From Paguma larvata (Eukaryota > Chordata > Mammalia > Carnivora > Viverridae), in NCBI GenBank assembly GCA_030068075.1, contig CM057827.1:72492500-72556499 (forward strand): a stretch of DNA of 64,000 nucleotides, written 5' to 3'. Numbering within the stretch: position 1 is the first letter of the stretch; every line of letters begins with the position of its first letter. A program made the position numbers and the translations under genes. The notes under the pieces are model-generated. The model made no database searches. It was not told where the DNA came from and was given only the letters and a program-made list of their open reading frames with translations. Positions 33,842-46,729 of this stretch are shown here, piece after piece.

Positions 33842-35410
33842 AAAGAAATCTAAATAGCATAATCTCCACAAAACAGGACATGGATTGTGGGTTTTTTTTT
33901 TCTGTTTCTATGTACAACCCAAAAACTAGGCCCTGCTGATACACTCCACTGTCCTGCGTCTATCCTTGATCCTCTGTCTGTCTTGTCAATAGTTGTTGGT
34001 AATCCTCTGTATTCTCTGGCTGCAGAGATCTTTGTGTTGGCACCTCTTGACAGTGGGAAATAAACATTTATTTTACAGGGTTAAAAAACAAACACCTCTG
34101 GAGCAATGACAAAGAAAGCACTGTGGTATAGTTTCAGGACTTTGCTTCTGTGGACTAATTAAAGAAAGGAACCCGAGGCCTATCTGACTCTAAAATCTGT
34201 ACTCTTTCTGCCATCTTCTAACTGCCTCTCCCATCCCACGTCCCAAATATTCAAGATATTATAGATGTTTGTGCTCGGAGTTGGTTCTCTCTAGCAACAG
34301 AATGTAATCAGGGGTGGAGCAGGGTGGGAGTGGAGGTGGGGGCCACTTACAAACTAACTCACTAGCTAGATGCTGCCTTCTGGCTGTCAGTCTGGGACTG
34401 ACATGAACTCAAACTGTGAACTACTTGACTCTTGCAATGAGGCAGGGCTGACTCACTAGGGGAAAAAAATCATCTCCAATTCAATAGGGAGTGAACATCC
34501 CAAGGTAGCAAAGGCAATTTTTTGAGGCAGACAGGCCCATTTGTACATATGCCGTCCAAGGGATGGCCTCAGCTGATCCCCTCAGTTGACATATATGGGC
34601 ACTAGTGGCCTTCATTTGCAAAGATGCTGCTTTCTGATGCCAGATCACACGTGTAAGTGACTGCAATGGCGATGAGGGACCTGCGATCTGTTCCATCGAA
34701 AGCCTACACTTTGGTTAGTGGTAACGACAGGATGAAACACAACCATCATTCTTTTACAGGCCGCCTCCCGTGTTCACAGCCACCTTTCGCCTGTGCACGG
34801 AAAGTTCTAAAGCTCTATGTCATGTTCCTGTGCCTGCAGCTGATATGAGAGATGGAGTCAGGAAAAAAGGGATGTGAAGGAGAAGGGAAGGGAAGAAGGA
34901 TGGATGGGAGAAATGATGTTAAATTTACTCCTCACCCCAGCACCCATTGAGACAACTTCTGAAGGCACACTTAGCATTTAGGTAATGGGCTTCTTCACAG
35001 TTATGTACTTTGGGTTGTTTTTCCCAGATCTGATCTTGCACTTCTCATCTTCCACAGTTCTGATTACTTTCTCTCATCCTTCTTTGTGACCAAGATCACG
35101 GTTCAGCAAAATATCTGGCTACAGAGAAAACTTGAACTCTTCACACAAGAACAAACCCATGGCTTCAGTTGCACCAACCAACTGACTTAACAAGACATGG
35201 GGAAATATTTGTGAACAGAAGTCCAACGTAGACGTCAATGGGTACATCTCAGGGTGCGAGGTACAACAGAAAATCAGATGATCCCCAAATCATCCCAACA
35301 CACAGCTTTTGGCCAGAGTTTGCCCCAAAGTCTTTCCCCACTGTACCACCTTGACTCTCAATAAGAACTAATTTTGATATGGTGATCCCGAAAACCTATC
35401 TTTACCACAT
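33842..35410. other. ANG-RNASE4 interval, nothing recognised
   Basis: No gene or clear repeat. Probably intron of the RNASE4 transcription unit and 3' flank of ANG. Confidence 0.4.
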
Positions 35411-35580
35411 TAACTGTGTGACCTTGTGGAAATTGCTTACCCTCCAGTATATTTTCTCATAAGTGAAATGAGCATATTGATAATACCCACCTCTTAGAGG
35501 TGTTATGAAGAATTAATGATAAAATCAATGTCAAGTTCTTATCACAATGCCCAGCCCATAATAAGTGCTTAGTAAATGTT
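35411..35580 (+). repeat. MIR element
   Basis: ctgtgtgaccttgtggaaattgc...cataagtgaaatgagcatattg...agaggtgttatgaagaattaatg...taataagtgcttag is a clear MIR. Confidence 0.8.
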
Positions 35581-37535
35581 GGCAATGATATTTTCACAAT
35601 TTCCATTCTTCTTGTTTTCCTTTGCTTCCTTCGATCTGATAAAAATAAGGAATAACCGCACTAAATTGCATATATTTTGGATCCTCTCCCCCTGATTTTG
35701 TAAAGTACCTATATTCCCAAAAAATTATAAGGCTCCTTTTAGGCTGAAATATCTCACCTACTAGCATTTCTGCTGTATCTCTAGAGAAATTTATCCTGTC
35801 CAAATGGCACTGAAGTTTCTTCCTTGAATGCGACCATTCCTCAATAGACTTGACATTTTTGAGGTTTTTCTTCTCTCTTCCTTGCAAAGTCAATAAAGTA
35901 CAGCTGACCAGCACTTCAATTCCTCAAATGATTCATTCCAGATAAAACGACTTGCCTGTGACTTGCCATTTCATTCCAAACAGATTTTGACGGTGAGAGA
36001 ACAAGAGACCCAGAGCAAAAGGTGCTAGGATTGGCCACTAAGCAGCTACTACCTCTGACAGCATGACAGGAAACACCCACAGCCCATTGCCATGTCATTT
36101 CCCAGGAAACAGTCATTTGCCCCAACACTAGAGCAGAGTATGAAATGATAATGCTCTAAGCAGGTGTTTGGAGAAGACACAAGTTTTTACAAATATGGTG
36201 TGATCAGTATAATAACGGTCCATGTCTTCTCTATCAAGACCTTGAGTGGGGGCAGTGATCTTTACGGAAGTCACTTTGCCTCATATCAAGGACATAGTAC
36301 TGGTTGGAGAACCTGAGATAAGTGTCCAAATATTCTACGACAAATTGGAATTTTTTCACTCTTTAAGGAGTTTTTAAGACTTTATAATAAGGCAAATTTT
36401 CTAATAAAAGAGATTTGGAAAATTCTTGTCTCTAATGACAGACAGTGTTTTAAATTTTGAAATAGATAACTCAAGGTGGACAGATTCATGTGCTCAGTGT
36501 ACACCAGTAACCTACTTCTCCATCACTTCCTCCCAAAATCTGAATATTTTCAGGGAGGGTGGGCTCTCCCAGATGGCACCTAGACACTGGTCTATAACCT
36601 GAGTATTGAGCAACCAGGGTTTCAGGGCAATGCAGGCAGCAGGGGGAGCCACTGCTGGGAATACTGTGACCATAACAGTTATATAGTCACAAGATGGTAA
36701 AACTGTGATTTATAACTATAATTTATCAACTGCTTTCTAAATAAATTATCGAGGCACCTGTTGATAGAAATTAGGTTAACAGGAAGTTAAATCACTTAAC
36801 CTGTGGACTAATTAAGTATATTTTACAAAGAGAATGTAGTTAACCTAAGTTTCTATTTAACTTGAAAACCAAATCTAGTTGAAGAAGAATAAAAAATAAG
36901 CTTGGAATCTTTCTATGACTTCCCTAAGACCTCACAGTTGCCAGACATTAATTGATAAAGTAAGAGATTAGGGAGAAAATAATGTAATAACGAATGAGTG
37001 AATGAATGAATAATAATCACTTTTTGATCTTTATATAAAATAGCCATGAGAATATCCTGGGAGCATTCCATTAATTCAAGGCAACATCAAAAAATTATCT
37101 CCTGCTTAAGATAAGAGAGGTCTAGACTGTATGGATTTTGGTATTCTCGCATGATGACATCTACGGGTGTGCGAAAGAGAGAAAGTGTAATTAATCTGTT
37201 GGTATGTAGTCCTCAACTGTTCTCCTCAAGGTTTAACATTTGTAAAAGTAATATTGGGCTTATTATTTGCCCCCTCTGAAAATTCTGCTTAGTTGCCATG
37301 AGCCCTGGAATTTTCCTAGTTCTCTCTGTAAGATGAATTTAACCAACCCCACTTTACAGAAAGCTAAAGTCTACCTCCCTACTGACTGATAAGGGATTGA
37401 CTGATAAGGAAAAGGGCATTTCTTTTCTATCCAATCCTCTCAGGGAGCAGTTGAGTAGAGAAAACGGGGTTTTAATAGATTTATAGGCCAATAATCAGTG
37501 AGAAGACTTTGATTCTTACTGATTTCAGAAACGTT
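35581..37535. other. ANG 3' flank, nothing recognised
   Basis: AT-rich intergenic or RNASE4 intronic DNA. No frame with a recognisable domain. Confidence 0.4.
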
Positions 37536-37545
37536 TTTATTTATT
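37536..37545 (-). promoter_or_regulatory. ANG polyadenylation signal, two overlapping copies
   Basis: The minus strand reads AATAAATAAA about 140 bases past the ANG stop codon, a short 3'UTR as expected for ANG. Confidence 0.75.
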
Positions 37546-37683
37546 AAGCATGTTGTAAAAGGGAAAACAAGAGATCCAGGCAGCTCATTCTCTGGGGCCC
37601 TGGCAATGAATGTTGCCACCACCGTTCTGGGGCGCGGAGGGAAATGCAAGGAAAGGGGCACAGAGCCAGCTGTGGCCTGCTGG

Positions 37684-38124
37684 TTATGGACGGAAAAAGG
37701 ACTCATCGAAGTGGACAGGCAGGCCATTTTCACAGGCAACAGCAATGTATCTGAAGCCTGGTATAGCTCTGTACCGGCAGGGAGGCCGGGGGGACCCTCC
37801 TCTGTGCCTGCACATGGTGACCTGGAAAGGAGATTTGCTTAGTCTTAAAGCTTCTCCGTAAGGGTTTCCATTCTCGTTTCCACAGATGGCCTTGATGCTG
37901 TCCCTGTTGCCATGAATAAAGGTGTTGGTGTCTTTGCAGGGTGTGGTCAGGCCTCGTCTCTCCATCATGCTTTCACAGTATCTGTCATTCCGGCCCTTTG
38001 GTTTGGCGTCATAGTGCTGGGTCAGGAAGTGTTTGTACCTGGAGTCATCCTGAGCCAGGGTTGGCGGGGTCAGACCCAGACCCAGCATGAAGACCAACAA
38101 CAGGGGGCCCGGGCCCATCGCCAT
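37684..38124 (-). CDS. ANG: Angiogenin (ribonuclease 5)
   Basis: A 146-residue precursor: signal peptide 1-24 and a 122-residue mature protein starting [10 protein letters not shown]. His13, Lys40 (CKDTNTFIH) and His114 (PVHFD) form the active site. Six cysteines (26, 39, 57, 81, 92, 107) rather than eight is the angiogenin hallmark. Angiogenin is a weak RNase that induces blood vessel growth, cleaves tRNA under stress and supports rRNA synthesis in the nucleus. Compared with human as I recall it, the nuclear-targeting triplet at 31-33 reads Glu-Arg-Arg, the cell-binding loop 60-68 has Glu60, Tyr65, Gly66 and Ala68, and the pocket-blocking residue 117 is Glu. The Met at 38124 is chosen because an acceptor (tgcccttggcag) ends at 38143; the longer frame to 38244 runs into intron. 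Confidence 0.96.
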   Translation of the reverse strand: MAMGPGPLLLVFMLGLGLTPPTLAQDDSRYKHFLTQHYDAKPKGRNDRYCESMMERRGLTTPCKDTNTFIHGNRDSIKAICGNENGNPYGEALRLSKSPFQVTMCRHRGGSPRPPCRYRAIPGFRYIAVACENGLPVHFDESFFRP

Positions 38125-38454
38125 CTCTTCCAGCAGGGGCTCCTGCCAAGGGCAAAAGGAGGTGTGGTAGGGGCACAGAACGGCATTACCAGAGTAGGCT
38201 AAAAGGACAGGGACTTTCCTCTCTGACAGAGCTTCCTGAATCAAGTGTCCTCAGTCACCTAATTACATCTTTTCTTTTCCCTTCCTCATTAATCTCAAAC
38301 GTTTCATCAGTCCATTTCTTTGAAAAGTCTATTTAAAAGATTCCTGAACACAACCATCCTGCTCCAACCATTCTTACGTATCCCTTAGGATTGCTGGGTA
38401 TTTACCTTGCTATCAGTCATAGCATTACAAAATCCATCCATACTCTTTAATTCG

Positions 38455-38545
38455 TTTATTGATTAACACATTAGCAAACTTTACATAAGTCTCTACTGGG
38501 TACCAGACACTGGGCTAGGTCCTGGAACACAAAAACCATCAAGAT
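38455..38545 (+). repeat. L2-type fragment
   Basis: attgattaaca...agtctctactgggtaccagacactgggctagg resembles the common L2 3' region. Confidence 0.55.
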
Positions 38546-38998
38546 ACACCAAATGCCTCCCTAAAAGAGGACGGAGCATCCAGGAAGAAAGGATGGAGCT
38601 CCAATTTCCTGAGATGAGACAGTAAGATAGGAGGTGAGAACTACGAAGAAGGGGAACTTTTAGGGAACCCTGAGCCCAGGGAAGAGTCAATCAGAGGACT
38701 GCTGAAGACATGATGCCAGGTACTCAAGTTAGTAAGTCAGCTGTGAGGGGAGCAGTTGAAAAAAGTTTTGGAGAAAGGAGGCAGACCTAGTTCCCCAAGA
38801 AGTAGGTGTTTCATGGCCAAAGGTGGAATTATGAGGTGCTATTTAGAAAGAACAGGGAGGAACATGGAAGAACCCATGTAATGCTTGGAAGTGGGTCTGG
38901 GTCAGCTCTTACAGAGGACTGGAAGAAGAAGAATAAAAGATTATCCTCAGTTGCTTCTTGCACTGGGGACACTTTGAATTATTCTCAGATAATATTTT

Positions 38999-39117
38999 CT
39001 TTTCTTTTTCTTTTAAATTATTTATTTATATATTTTGAGAGAAAGAGAGAATCCCAAGAAGGTTCCAAGCCAGAATCAAGCGTAGGACACTTAACTGACT
39101 GAGCCACCCAGGCGCCC
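38999..39117 (-). mobile_element. Can-SINE, antisense, internally deleted
   Basis: Both ends are present but about 80 bases of the middle are missing. ctcaga-aatattttct occurs on both sides as the target duplication. Confidence 0.9.
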
Positions 39118-39227
39118 CTCAGAGAATATTTTCTAATTTGCCCTGAACGTGTACGCAAACTGTTAGACACAGGCAAATGATGTTACCTTGTGATGAAAAC
39201 AAAAAGAAAACAAAAACTACTCCTTAG

Positions 39228-39314
39228 ATAACCCCCCCCTTTTTTAAAGTAACCTCTATGCCACACATGGGGCTCAAACTCACAACCCTGAGATCAAGAG
39301 TCCTGCCAGGCACC
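39228..39314 (-). mobile_element. Old tRNA-derived SINE, antisense
   Basis: aaagtaacctctatgccacacatggggctcaaactc...ccaggcacccc with ctccttaga on both sides. Confidence 0.88.
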
Positions 39315-39568
39315 CCTCCTTAGACTTTTTCATCAAGTGCAAGGCCTTACAATTTATTGCGATGATTTCTCAAATTTTTCTCAAAGGAAGAAGAAAGAGA
39401 GTAGGATCTCCACCATTATCTCTCAAGAGCTGTCAATCTCAAACCGTAGAACTCACACGTCCCAGGAGTGGTGCGTCGGATACTCAAACACACCCACAGG
39501 GTAACCATGGTGCTTTTTCCCTGGAGCATGATGTTAACTCAGTGATAGATAATTAAAAATAGGATTAG

Positions 39569-39759
39569 AGGTGCCTGGGTGGCTCAATTGGTTAAGCATC
39601 CGACTCTTATAGTGGCTCAGATCATGATGTCACGGTTGTGAGATCAAGCCGTGTCCAGCTCTGTACTGGGCATGGACTGTGTTTAAGATTCTTTCTCTCT
39701 CCCTCTCCCTCCACTTCTCTGCTTGCACTCTCTTTCTCTTTCTCTCTCTCAAGGAAAAA
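39569..39759 (+). mobile_element. Can-SINE
   Basis: Head ggtgcctgggtggctcaattgg. aatag-atta occurs on both sides. Confidence 0.9.
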
Positions 39760-41479
39760 AATAGAATTAAACAAGTATAGATGATAACAAAATAGAGAAT
39801 AAATTTTTTATGGACTTAAGATTTTATTTTTTATGAAATTTGTAGATTTGAGAATTGAAAGATATTTGGTGTTGGCAGCAAGTAGTTTCTGACTATACCT
39901 TTAGTTCTTTGGAGAAAACCTTAAAGAGTATTCGGTGCTTTTTAAGACCACCAGAGTCCTTGAAAACAATATTACAATATAGGTTTATTAACTAGAATTT
40001 AAATAAAAATTTGAAGAAAAAAAATCATCTTGATTCTACATGACTCTGAAAACAAAACAAAACAACACCATAGTCCTACACATTGTATCAAGTATATGTG
40101 AATGCCCCACGTCAAAAAATTTAAAAAAATGACTTTTCACTGTATACCTGAAATTGATTTTTATAATTTTGCTTCTCAAATTGTTTGAGAGCAATTAATT
40201 TAATTTATGACCAGCTAAGTTTTTGGTTTTTTTGTTTTTTTGGGTTTCTTTTTGCAATCATCACACATACTGAGAAATTCTTGTAATGGGAGAAAAACTG
40301 GACCTTCAAATTATTCTTAAATGTAATATAATTCTTTTGAATACTAAATTTAATAATAAATGGTATATCGTCATATATATTAAATTAATTATTGATTTTT
40401 ATGTGTACTTTCTTGTGTGTAAGTCAATAAACATTATTTTCATATAAAATTATTTTGGTAGGACTTACAGAGGCCATAGGTCCTAGCAGTAAGCCTGTTG
40501 CTAAACAACCCTGGGAGTATGACTGTGAATCTAGAAAAACAAGGGAATCCAGGGTTTTGCGGGTTACATGGAAAGGCATGTGACAGACAGAGTAAGCAAA
40601 GTGAGCTCTCTTTCTCAGCAACATTTGGCATTGATCCACCTTGTCTGTTTCATAACAACTATAGACAAATTTGGTACACTGCTGAAGAATATCAGATTAG
40701 ACACTGAGGAATCTTTTGACCTCCTACAATACCAAAATAATAAACAGTGGGAAAAGGTTTCCATTAAGCACACAGTATCATTTGTAATAGAATCAAGTGA
40801 AATTGTGTTCTTGGAAGTTTAGCAAGAGAGTGGTACATAACTGCAGGCGGGAGAGCCACTCCTAAAGGAATAACAAGTATTCCTACATGGCTGCTGCTCC
40901 AACCAGTATCTACCAAGCTCTTCATTCTCCTGAGTGTGTTTTCTTTTTCTAGTTTTTTGGAAGACCTCATCGAGGTTTTATTGACTTGGAATCAACAAAG
41001 TTTCTTGCTCAGCAATGCCTTCTAACATCAAAGGTAATTGTAGAATCACAGGATCTAAAGATAGAAGGGACCTTAGAGACCACATAGTCAACACCTCTCT
41101 GCCAGAAAGAGAAGAATACCAGAGTTTAAAAAAAAAAAAAAAAAATCAGGAAGTAGAACCAGAGCTGGTAGTACCCAAAAGAGTCACTAGGTGGCAGTGG
41201 TGGATAGGAATGCCGCCAAGAGCGTCAGCGCTATGGAGAAGACCATGGGTGCTTGTAGGAAGTGCCAGTACTATACTGGCTGTGGGGATATCGCTGCTCA
41301 CAGAAGGGAGTATGAGCCGGCTAGTCTGCCTAGAGTGTCTGTCCAGACACTCTATGGTTTAGATATTGAGACCTAGGACACTTTACCGGATACGAGTGTC
41401 ACAGCAAAAGTCACAAAACTGGTATGTCCATGAGGTATCATAATATAAAAGTTACCTCTTGTCAGATTTCATGGGTGCC
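39760..41479. other. Putative ANG/RNASE4 intron, nothing firmly recognised
   Basis: AT-rich to 40400. 41035-41110 (tagaatcacaggatc...gaagggaccttagagac) looks like an ancient interspersed repeat. No gene. Confidence 0.4.
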
Positions 41480-41640
41480 ATTTCCAAGCCATTAGCTATG
41501 TGACCTTGGGCAAACAATGACCTGTTTACTTGTCAGTGTTTCCTACGGTGTGTAATCTATAGGAGGGCAGAGCCCATACTAGTCACCTTGAATCACAGTG
41601 CCTGCCTCATGGCAAACACTCAATAAGTATGTTTTTAATG
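41480..41640 (+). repeat. MIR or L2-type fragment
   Basis: gccattagctatgtgaccttgggcaaac...cagtgcctgcctcatggcaaacactcaataagtatg. Confidence 0.6.
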
Positions 41641-43330
41641 ACTGACTTCGTTTTCCTCTCCAGGCCTAAAACTATAAAACTTTTAGGGTTACTAACTCTA
41701 AAAGCCTGTTTCTCCATGGTTCTCATTAAGCATAAAAGCCTTTTCTAGTTCCACCAGGATGGAATTGCAGAGACGAGTTTGTGTCTAAGTTTAGTTGCTG
41801 GCACAAGGCACCAGCTGAAAGAAATAGATGACAGGTTGACTGAGACGCATCATCTCTCAAGGCCTCGTGTATAAGCCAAGCCCACAGCCCACCTCTAGTT
41901 AAGGCACTGGACTGACAGGACACAGGGACTTCACATCCTAAAAAAGCACTTGCTTGTTAGAGGTTAAAGGCTCTCATGTCCTAGCCTTAGAGGTCAAAGA
42001 AATCTTTGTTTCTGATTTGCAGAATTTGTCCATTCATTCTGTAACAATTTAGCTCAGGTTTGCCCAGGTTTGCTGTAATCTTAACTCCCTCAACCATCTA
42101 GAAACCAATCCCAGTAAATATATGCTACGGCCACCAGGAACAACATCTGCTCTCCCAATCATAACTTCCTCACTTATATACTCAATACTAAATCTCCCCC
42201 AAAGAGTGGTCAAATGAAATTGGGAGAACACGAGTAAAAGATTATTTGTGGTGGAGAAGCGAATCTGCCTAGGCCAAGGGTGCAGAGATCTGGTGGTCTA
42301 ATTCATTCACACGTGTCCTTCCACACCCAGGCAAATAACTGTCACATTACTCTCAGTGGACTTTGTCCCACAATTTGTTTCTTAGATTAGCTTTACCTTC
42401 TGCCTCAAACCAATCCCTTAGTCTTCACAAAAGTTAATCTTCTCTCTTCCCACAGGCAATGCTTTCTATTCGAGAGATCTATCCAACTTTATTCACTAGG
42501 GACTTAACTTGACAGTTTATGATTAGTAATTATGGTTACAGCTTCCATAAATACAGTCTCACATTTTTATATGTCCTAGGGCAATATTCTCCAAAGTGGA
42601 AGCGGAACACCTAATGCATATTCCTACCTTGTCCCCTCTCCTTCTTCTCTTCAACCTGCAGTGGACATTTGTTTTGCTCTTGCCATGTGTTGTTCTATTG
42701 TGCTTTCAAAGAGCACCCAAAACATTCTTAAGGAAAGAAATTAGCAGGAAAGATTACAAGAAAACAGAGCTAAAAGTATACTCTGTTTCCTTCCTTGTTA
42801 AACCATATATAATGTCAGCGGCAGAGGGGTGGGGCTGCAGACACCCTTCGGCAAATGCTTTTCCCAGATCTTTGGGGACTTTATTACAATTTAGGAATCC
42901 CTCTTAAGTCTCCACTTGTTTCCAGTATCACTAATTTCCTTTTATCTACATTTAGGTTGTCCCAGAAGAAATCTGTGTGCATTTAAAATTTTAGAATCTG
43001 ACTTATTTCCTTCTTAATTCGTGGACTTGGACCAAGAGTTTTTAAAAGGGAAAAAATGGTTTCACTGAAATGGATGGATGTCTAGAAAGAGTATACATAT
43101 AAACAAACAGAAAAACAGATTACCCAGGAGGAAGAATCTTACAAAAGTCTGGAAGTTTCCCTCCAACTGAAGATGGGTTCCAGCTGTTGGTTCCTGGAGA
43201 TGGGTCCAGCTGTGTGAACCGGGAGGCCCCCTTTGGTTCCGATTATATAGTGATCAGATAAATGGGGTGGGAAGACTAGATCTAAAGATCCCCGATCCTG
43301 GCAGAGACATGAAAACCAAGGACACCGCTC
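41641..43330. other. Putative intron, nothing recognised
   Basis: No coding or repeat feature supported. Confidence 0.4.
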
Positions 43331-43591
43331 TTGGACAAACAAGGAGAGTCATTCACCTTTTCCCTGGGCATGACTGGGTCAAACATTAACCCACCTGAAT
43401 GGATTAGAGATTTGTTTTGGGAGGCCAAGTTTGATAAACATGACCTTTCATCCCATGGCTGCCTATTTGTGATGTCTGCGGTTCGGACCCTTGCCCACGA
43501 CAGGACGTGCAGCGATCTGGATCCAGAAGATGTGGTTTCTGATGTTATGGACCATCTCCAAGAACCGCCTTGGAGGAAGCCTGCAGAGTAA
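43331..43591 (+). other. Unexplained 86-codon open frame
   Basis: Met-started frame on the strand opposite to ANG, with balanced, non-repetitive composition and an acidic stretch (SDLDPEDVVSDVMDHLQ). I recognise no family. It may be chance or an old gene remnant inside the probable ANG/RNASE4 intron. Confidence 0.15.
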
Positions 43592-46297
43592 GACGATGCT
43601 GTTCCACTGCCCTTTGTTTTTACCCACATAATTTGGTTTCACGAAAAATGCTAGGTAGTCTATTCCATAGATTTCACAGAACCAGGAAAGCATTCCTGGA
43701 GAAGGTTACGTGACAGCTATTTGCACCCTGCCTGTGATCTCAACCTTCCAGCTACTACCCCTCAGAAGTTTCCTGGCTGTTTCCTGGGCTTCTCCTTCCT
43801 TTCCCCCTAACCTGTTCACAAGATATTAATCCTGTGCCCTCAATCTTCTGTTCCTTGTAACACAGTTGCGAAATGGATGATCTCCACCATCAATGCAACA
43901 CTGATAACTGCATCTACTCACAAAGCGGATTTGGATTTGTTGCTTGAATAGAAACAAGCCGACTGAGCCAAAGGTCACTGGGGTCACTTCATAAAGATCC
44001 TATAGTTTCAAATATCAGGTAGCCTCAGGATGCCAACTGTTTCACAGACCCTCAGCAACCATCTACACTGGTGTGGCATCTCCAACCGTGCTAGCTTTTT
44101 AAAAATCCTCAACCCTCTGTTGTCATCCGTCCACCTGTTTTCTGCCTGCCTGTCTTTGAGAAGGTGTCAGTAAAGACAGGCTGCCTGCCAATAAAATAAC
44201 TGTACTTGAAATCATCATAATAATTATAGTCATTGCTTTTCATTTTATGAAGCTCTCACACACATGATCGTAGTTAACTGTCACCAGGACTGTGTGAGGT
44301 AGGTGTTATATAAGTTAGGAAGCTCCCAGATCAAACAGCAAGGGAATGGTATAGGCAGCCTTCAAACCCCTCATCTCCGGGGAGAGCATCTACTCATCTT
44401 TCCAGACTCAGCGTGAGCGGCGCCTCCTCTGAGTCCTGCCAGGCCCTCCACAGTCCCACCCACCCCAGGAGGAGTCGCCCACATTTTCCTTTGGGGGATT
44501 CTGTGTACCCAGGACACACACTTTTGAAGCCAGCATGGAGCAGCGGTCCCAAGCTGACTCTAGACTTTAGGCGGGTCCCAGTGTGGGTAAAAAGCTAGCG
44601 GGTCAGCCGGAGTGAAGCCTGTTTGTGTCAATCTGTGACGCTGGGGACGGATTCATCGGTAGAGAAGGCCATGATGAGAGGGCGGGAGAAACAGGCCAAG
44701 GCTGTGGAGCAGTGCTGGGCAAGGAATACGGTGGGCTTCATTCACATCCCCTGTGACCCGGCCTCCTGGGGCCTACCTCCCTGTAGGCTCTACGATAAAA
44801 ACTTTCATAAAAATCAAGGTTGTTTCATGAAATCTCTCTAAGATTCAAGAAGCACACAGCAACCCGGTGTAATTAAGTTCACTGCATGATTGACCTAAGG
44901 TGGTGGGCGGGAGTGGAGCAGGAGGCAAAATACCTTCCTCACTGGGAAGGTCGAGACGGATTTGAGGCAAGTCTGGACAAGAACTAGAGCAACAGGTCAG
45001 ACCGTGTGCTCTATCAGAAAGGAAGAGGACGCTATGTGTTGGCATCTTCAGACATTCTCAGCAGCAAGGGCCCCTTTTAGGGCAGGGATAGACCTCCCGC
45101 AGGAAGCTGGAGTAAGAAAGAACTAAATGGCAGCCTCACTGTGTAGGCTAAAGGGGCTAGTTTGCAAACATGTTTACACCCCCTGGCAACTTCAGGAATG
45201 CTCAAAGAATGCAAGTTGATCTGGAGTTCTTACAACATGGGTGGGATGGATCTGGCTTCACTTTAGGTTAGCAAACAGGCCGTTAGCCATTGCCCTTTAA
45301 TGATTCTTGTCTCTCCATTAAATGGAACCCTTAGAAGAATAACGGTTTCATTCATCTCTGCATTCTTAGTATCTAAAAGAGTGACCGACTCTTAGGTCCT
45401 GAGTTTTTTTCTTATCCCTCATTGCTTCTAGAAATGTACCATCTGATCTCACTTCGGAAATCCCAACCATACAAACTCTCCTGGCTTCTCTTAAGACTAA
45501 CAAACACAATAGGGTTTGGCAACAATTACTGAACAAGGTGGGCCTGATTCCCAAGTAGAGCAGGAAGACTTCTAAGGTCGCTGGAAAGGCTCTGCTCCTG
45601 GCTTACGGGTAAATCCTGAAAGCCCACGGATAGACTTTCATTTCTTAGGTATTGGTCCCTGTTCCAATGCCAAAATTCCTAGAAGGGTTAACTCCTTAAA
45701 CAGCTGTCTGTGATTCTCACTTGCCTGGGCATGTGCTTGAGAGCCTGGCTGAAGAACAGTTTTGGGAAACTGAAATGGCCTGAGGATTTGAGGAGGAAGA
45801 AGAGTGGGCAGCATGGAGAACCTGGAAAAGGACAACCTTCACTGGCTTTTCTATGTTGAGGCACAGCCCTGCCCGAGCTTCACTTTTTTCCCCTGTCCTC
45901 TTCTCTTTTCCTGGCATCCCCAGCCGAAGTCTGAGCTAAAAGGAAAAAAGTATGGGGAAGCGAGAAAAGGACCAAACACACGACCACAAACTGCCCCTCC
46001 CTCAGTACCTAGTGCCTCAGGGTTGCTGAAGTCTCTGGACAGGAAGGGATAGGCGTGTCCCTGACCCGCACAATTGTTCTGCCAAATACCAAAGTTCAAA
46101 GTCCATTAGGTACAAAGAGAATCAACAAGACCAGGGGCCCACAGAGTGGGGCCTCTACCTGCATCTAACAGGGTGCCATAATCCTCACTTTCCTTTTGGG
46201 GGCAAACCCACTATTTGAGAGTGGTACCCATTTTAAATTAATCATATATCACGTTTTAGAGAGACGCTAAAGAATTGAGTTCTAAAAAGTTGTTAAT
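43592..46297. other. Putative intron; one short hairpin, otherwise nothing
   Basis: Contains a perfect 10-bp inverted repeat (gcctgtcttt / aaagacaggc) at 44148-44157 and 44172-44181, and MIR/L2-like text near 44245-44345. No gene. This is the longest interval without an obvious SINE so far. Confidence 0.4.
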
Positions 46298-46510
46298 GGG
46301 GTGCCTGGGTGGCCCAGCCAGTTTAGTGTCTGCCTCTTGATATGGCCTCAGCTAAGGGTCACAATCTCATGGTTCATGGGATCAAGGCCCACATTGTTGG
46401 TCTCTGTGCTGGCAGCGTGGAGCCTGCTTGGGATACTCTCTCTCCCTCTTGCTCCTCCCCTCCCCTCCCTGCTCTCTCTCTCTCTCAAAATAAATAAACA
46501 TTAAAACAAT
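46298..46510 (+). mobile_element. Can-SINE
   Basis: Head ggggtgcctgggtggcccag, CT-rich body and aaataaataaacattaaaac tail. Confidence 0.92.
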
Positions 46511-46691
46511 TTTTTTTTAAGCTAATAGTCAGTCATTTGGTGGAGAGGACACTGCCAGGCCCATTGCAACACCCCTGTGGCCTCAGCAATCCTGGACATC
46601 GAAGCAGCAGTGAACTTCCACAGTCTGTGGAGATCAGGATGAGTTAATCGATTAACAGGATCCTTCTCTAATAAATCACCTAAAGAGCGTG

Positions 46692-46694
<3 letters not shown>

Positions 46695-46725
<31 letters not shown>
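46695..46725 (+). repeat. (AC)n microsatellite
   Basis: About fifteen AC units. Confidence 0.97.
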
Positions 46726-46729
<4 letters not shown>

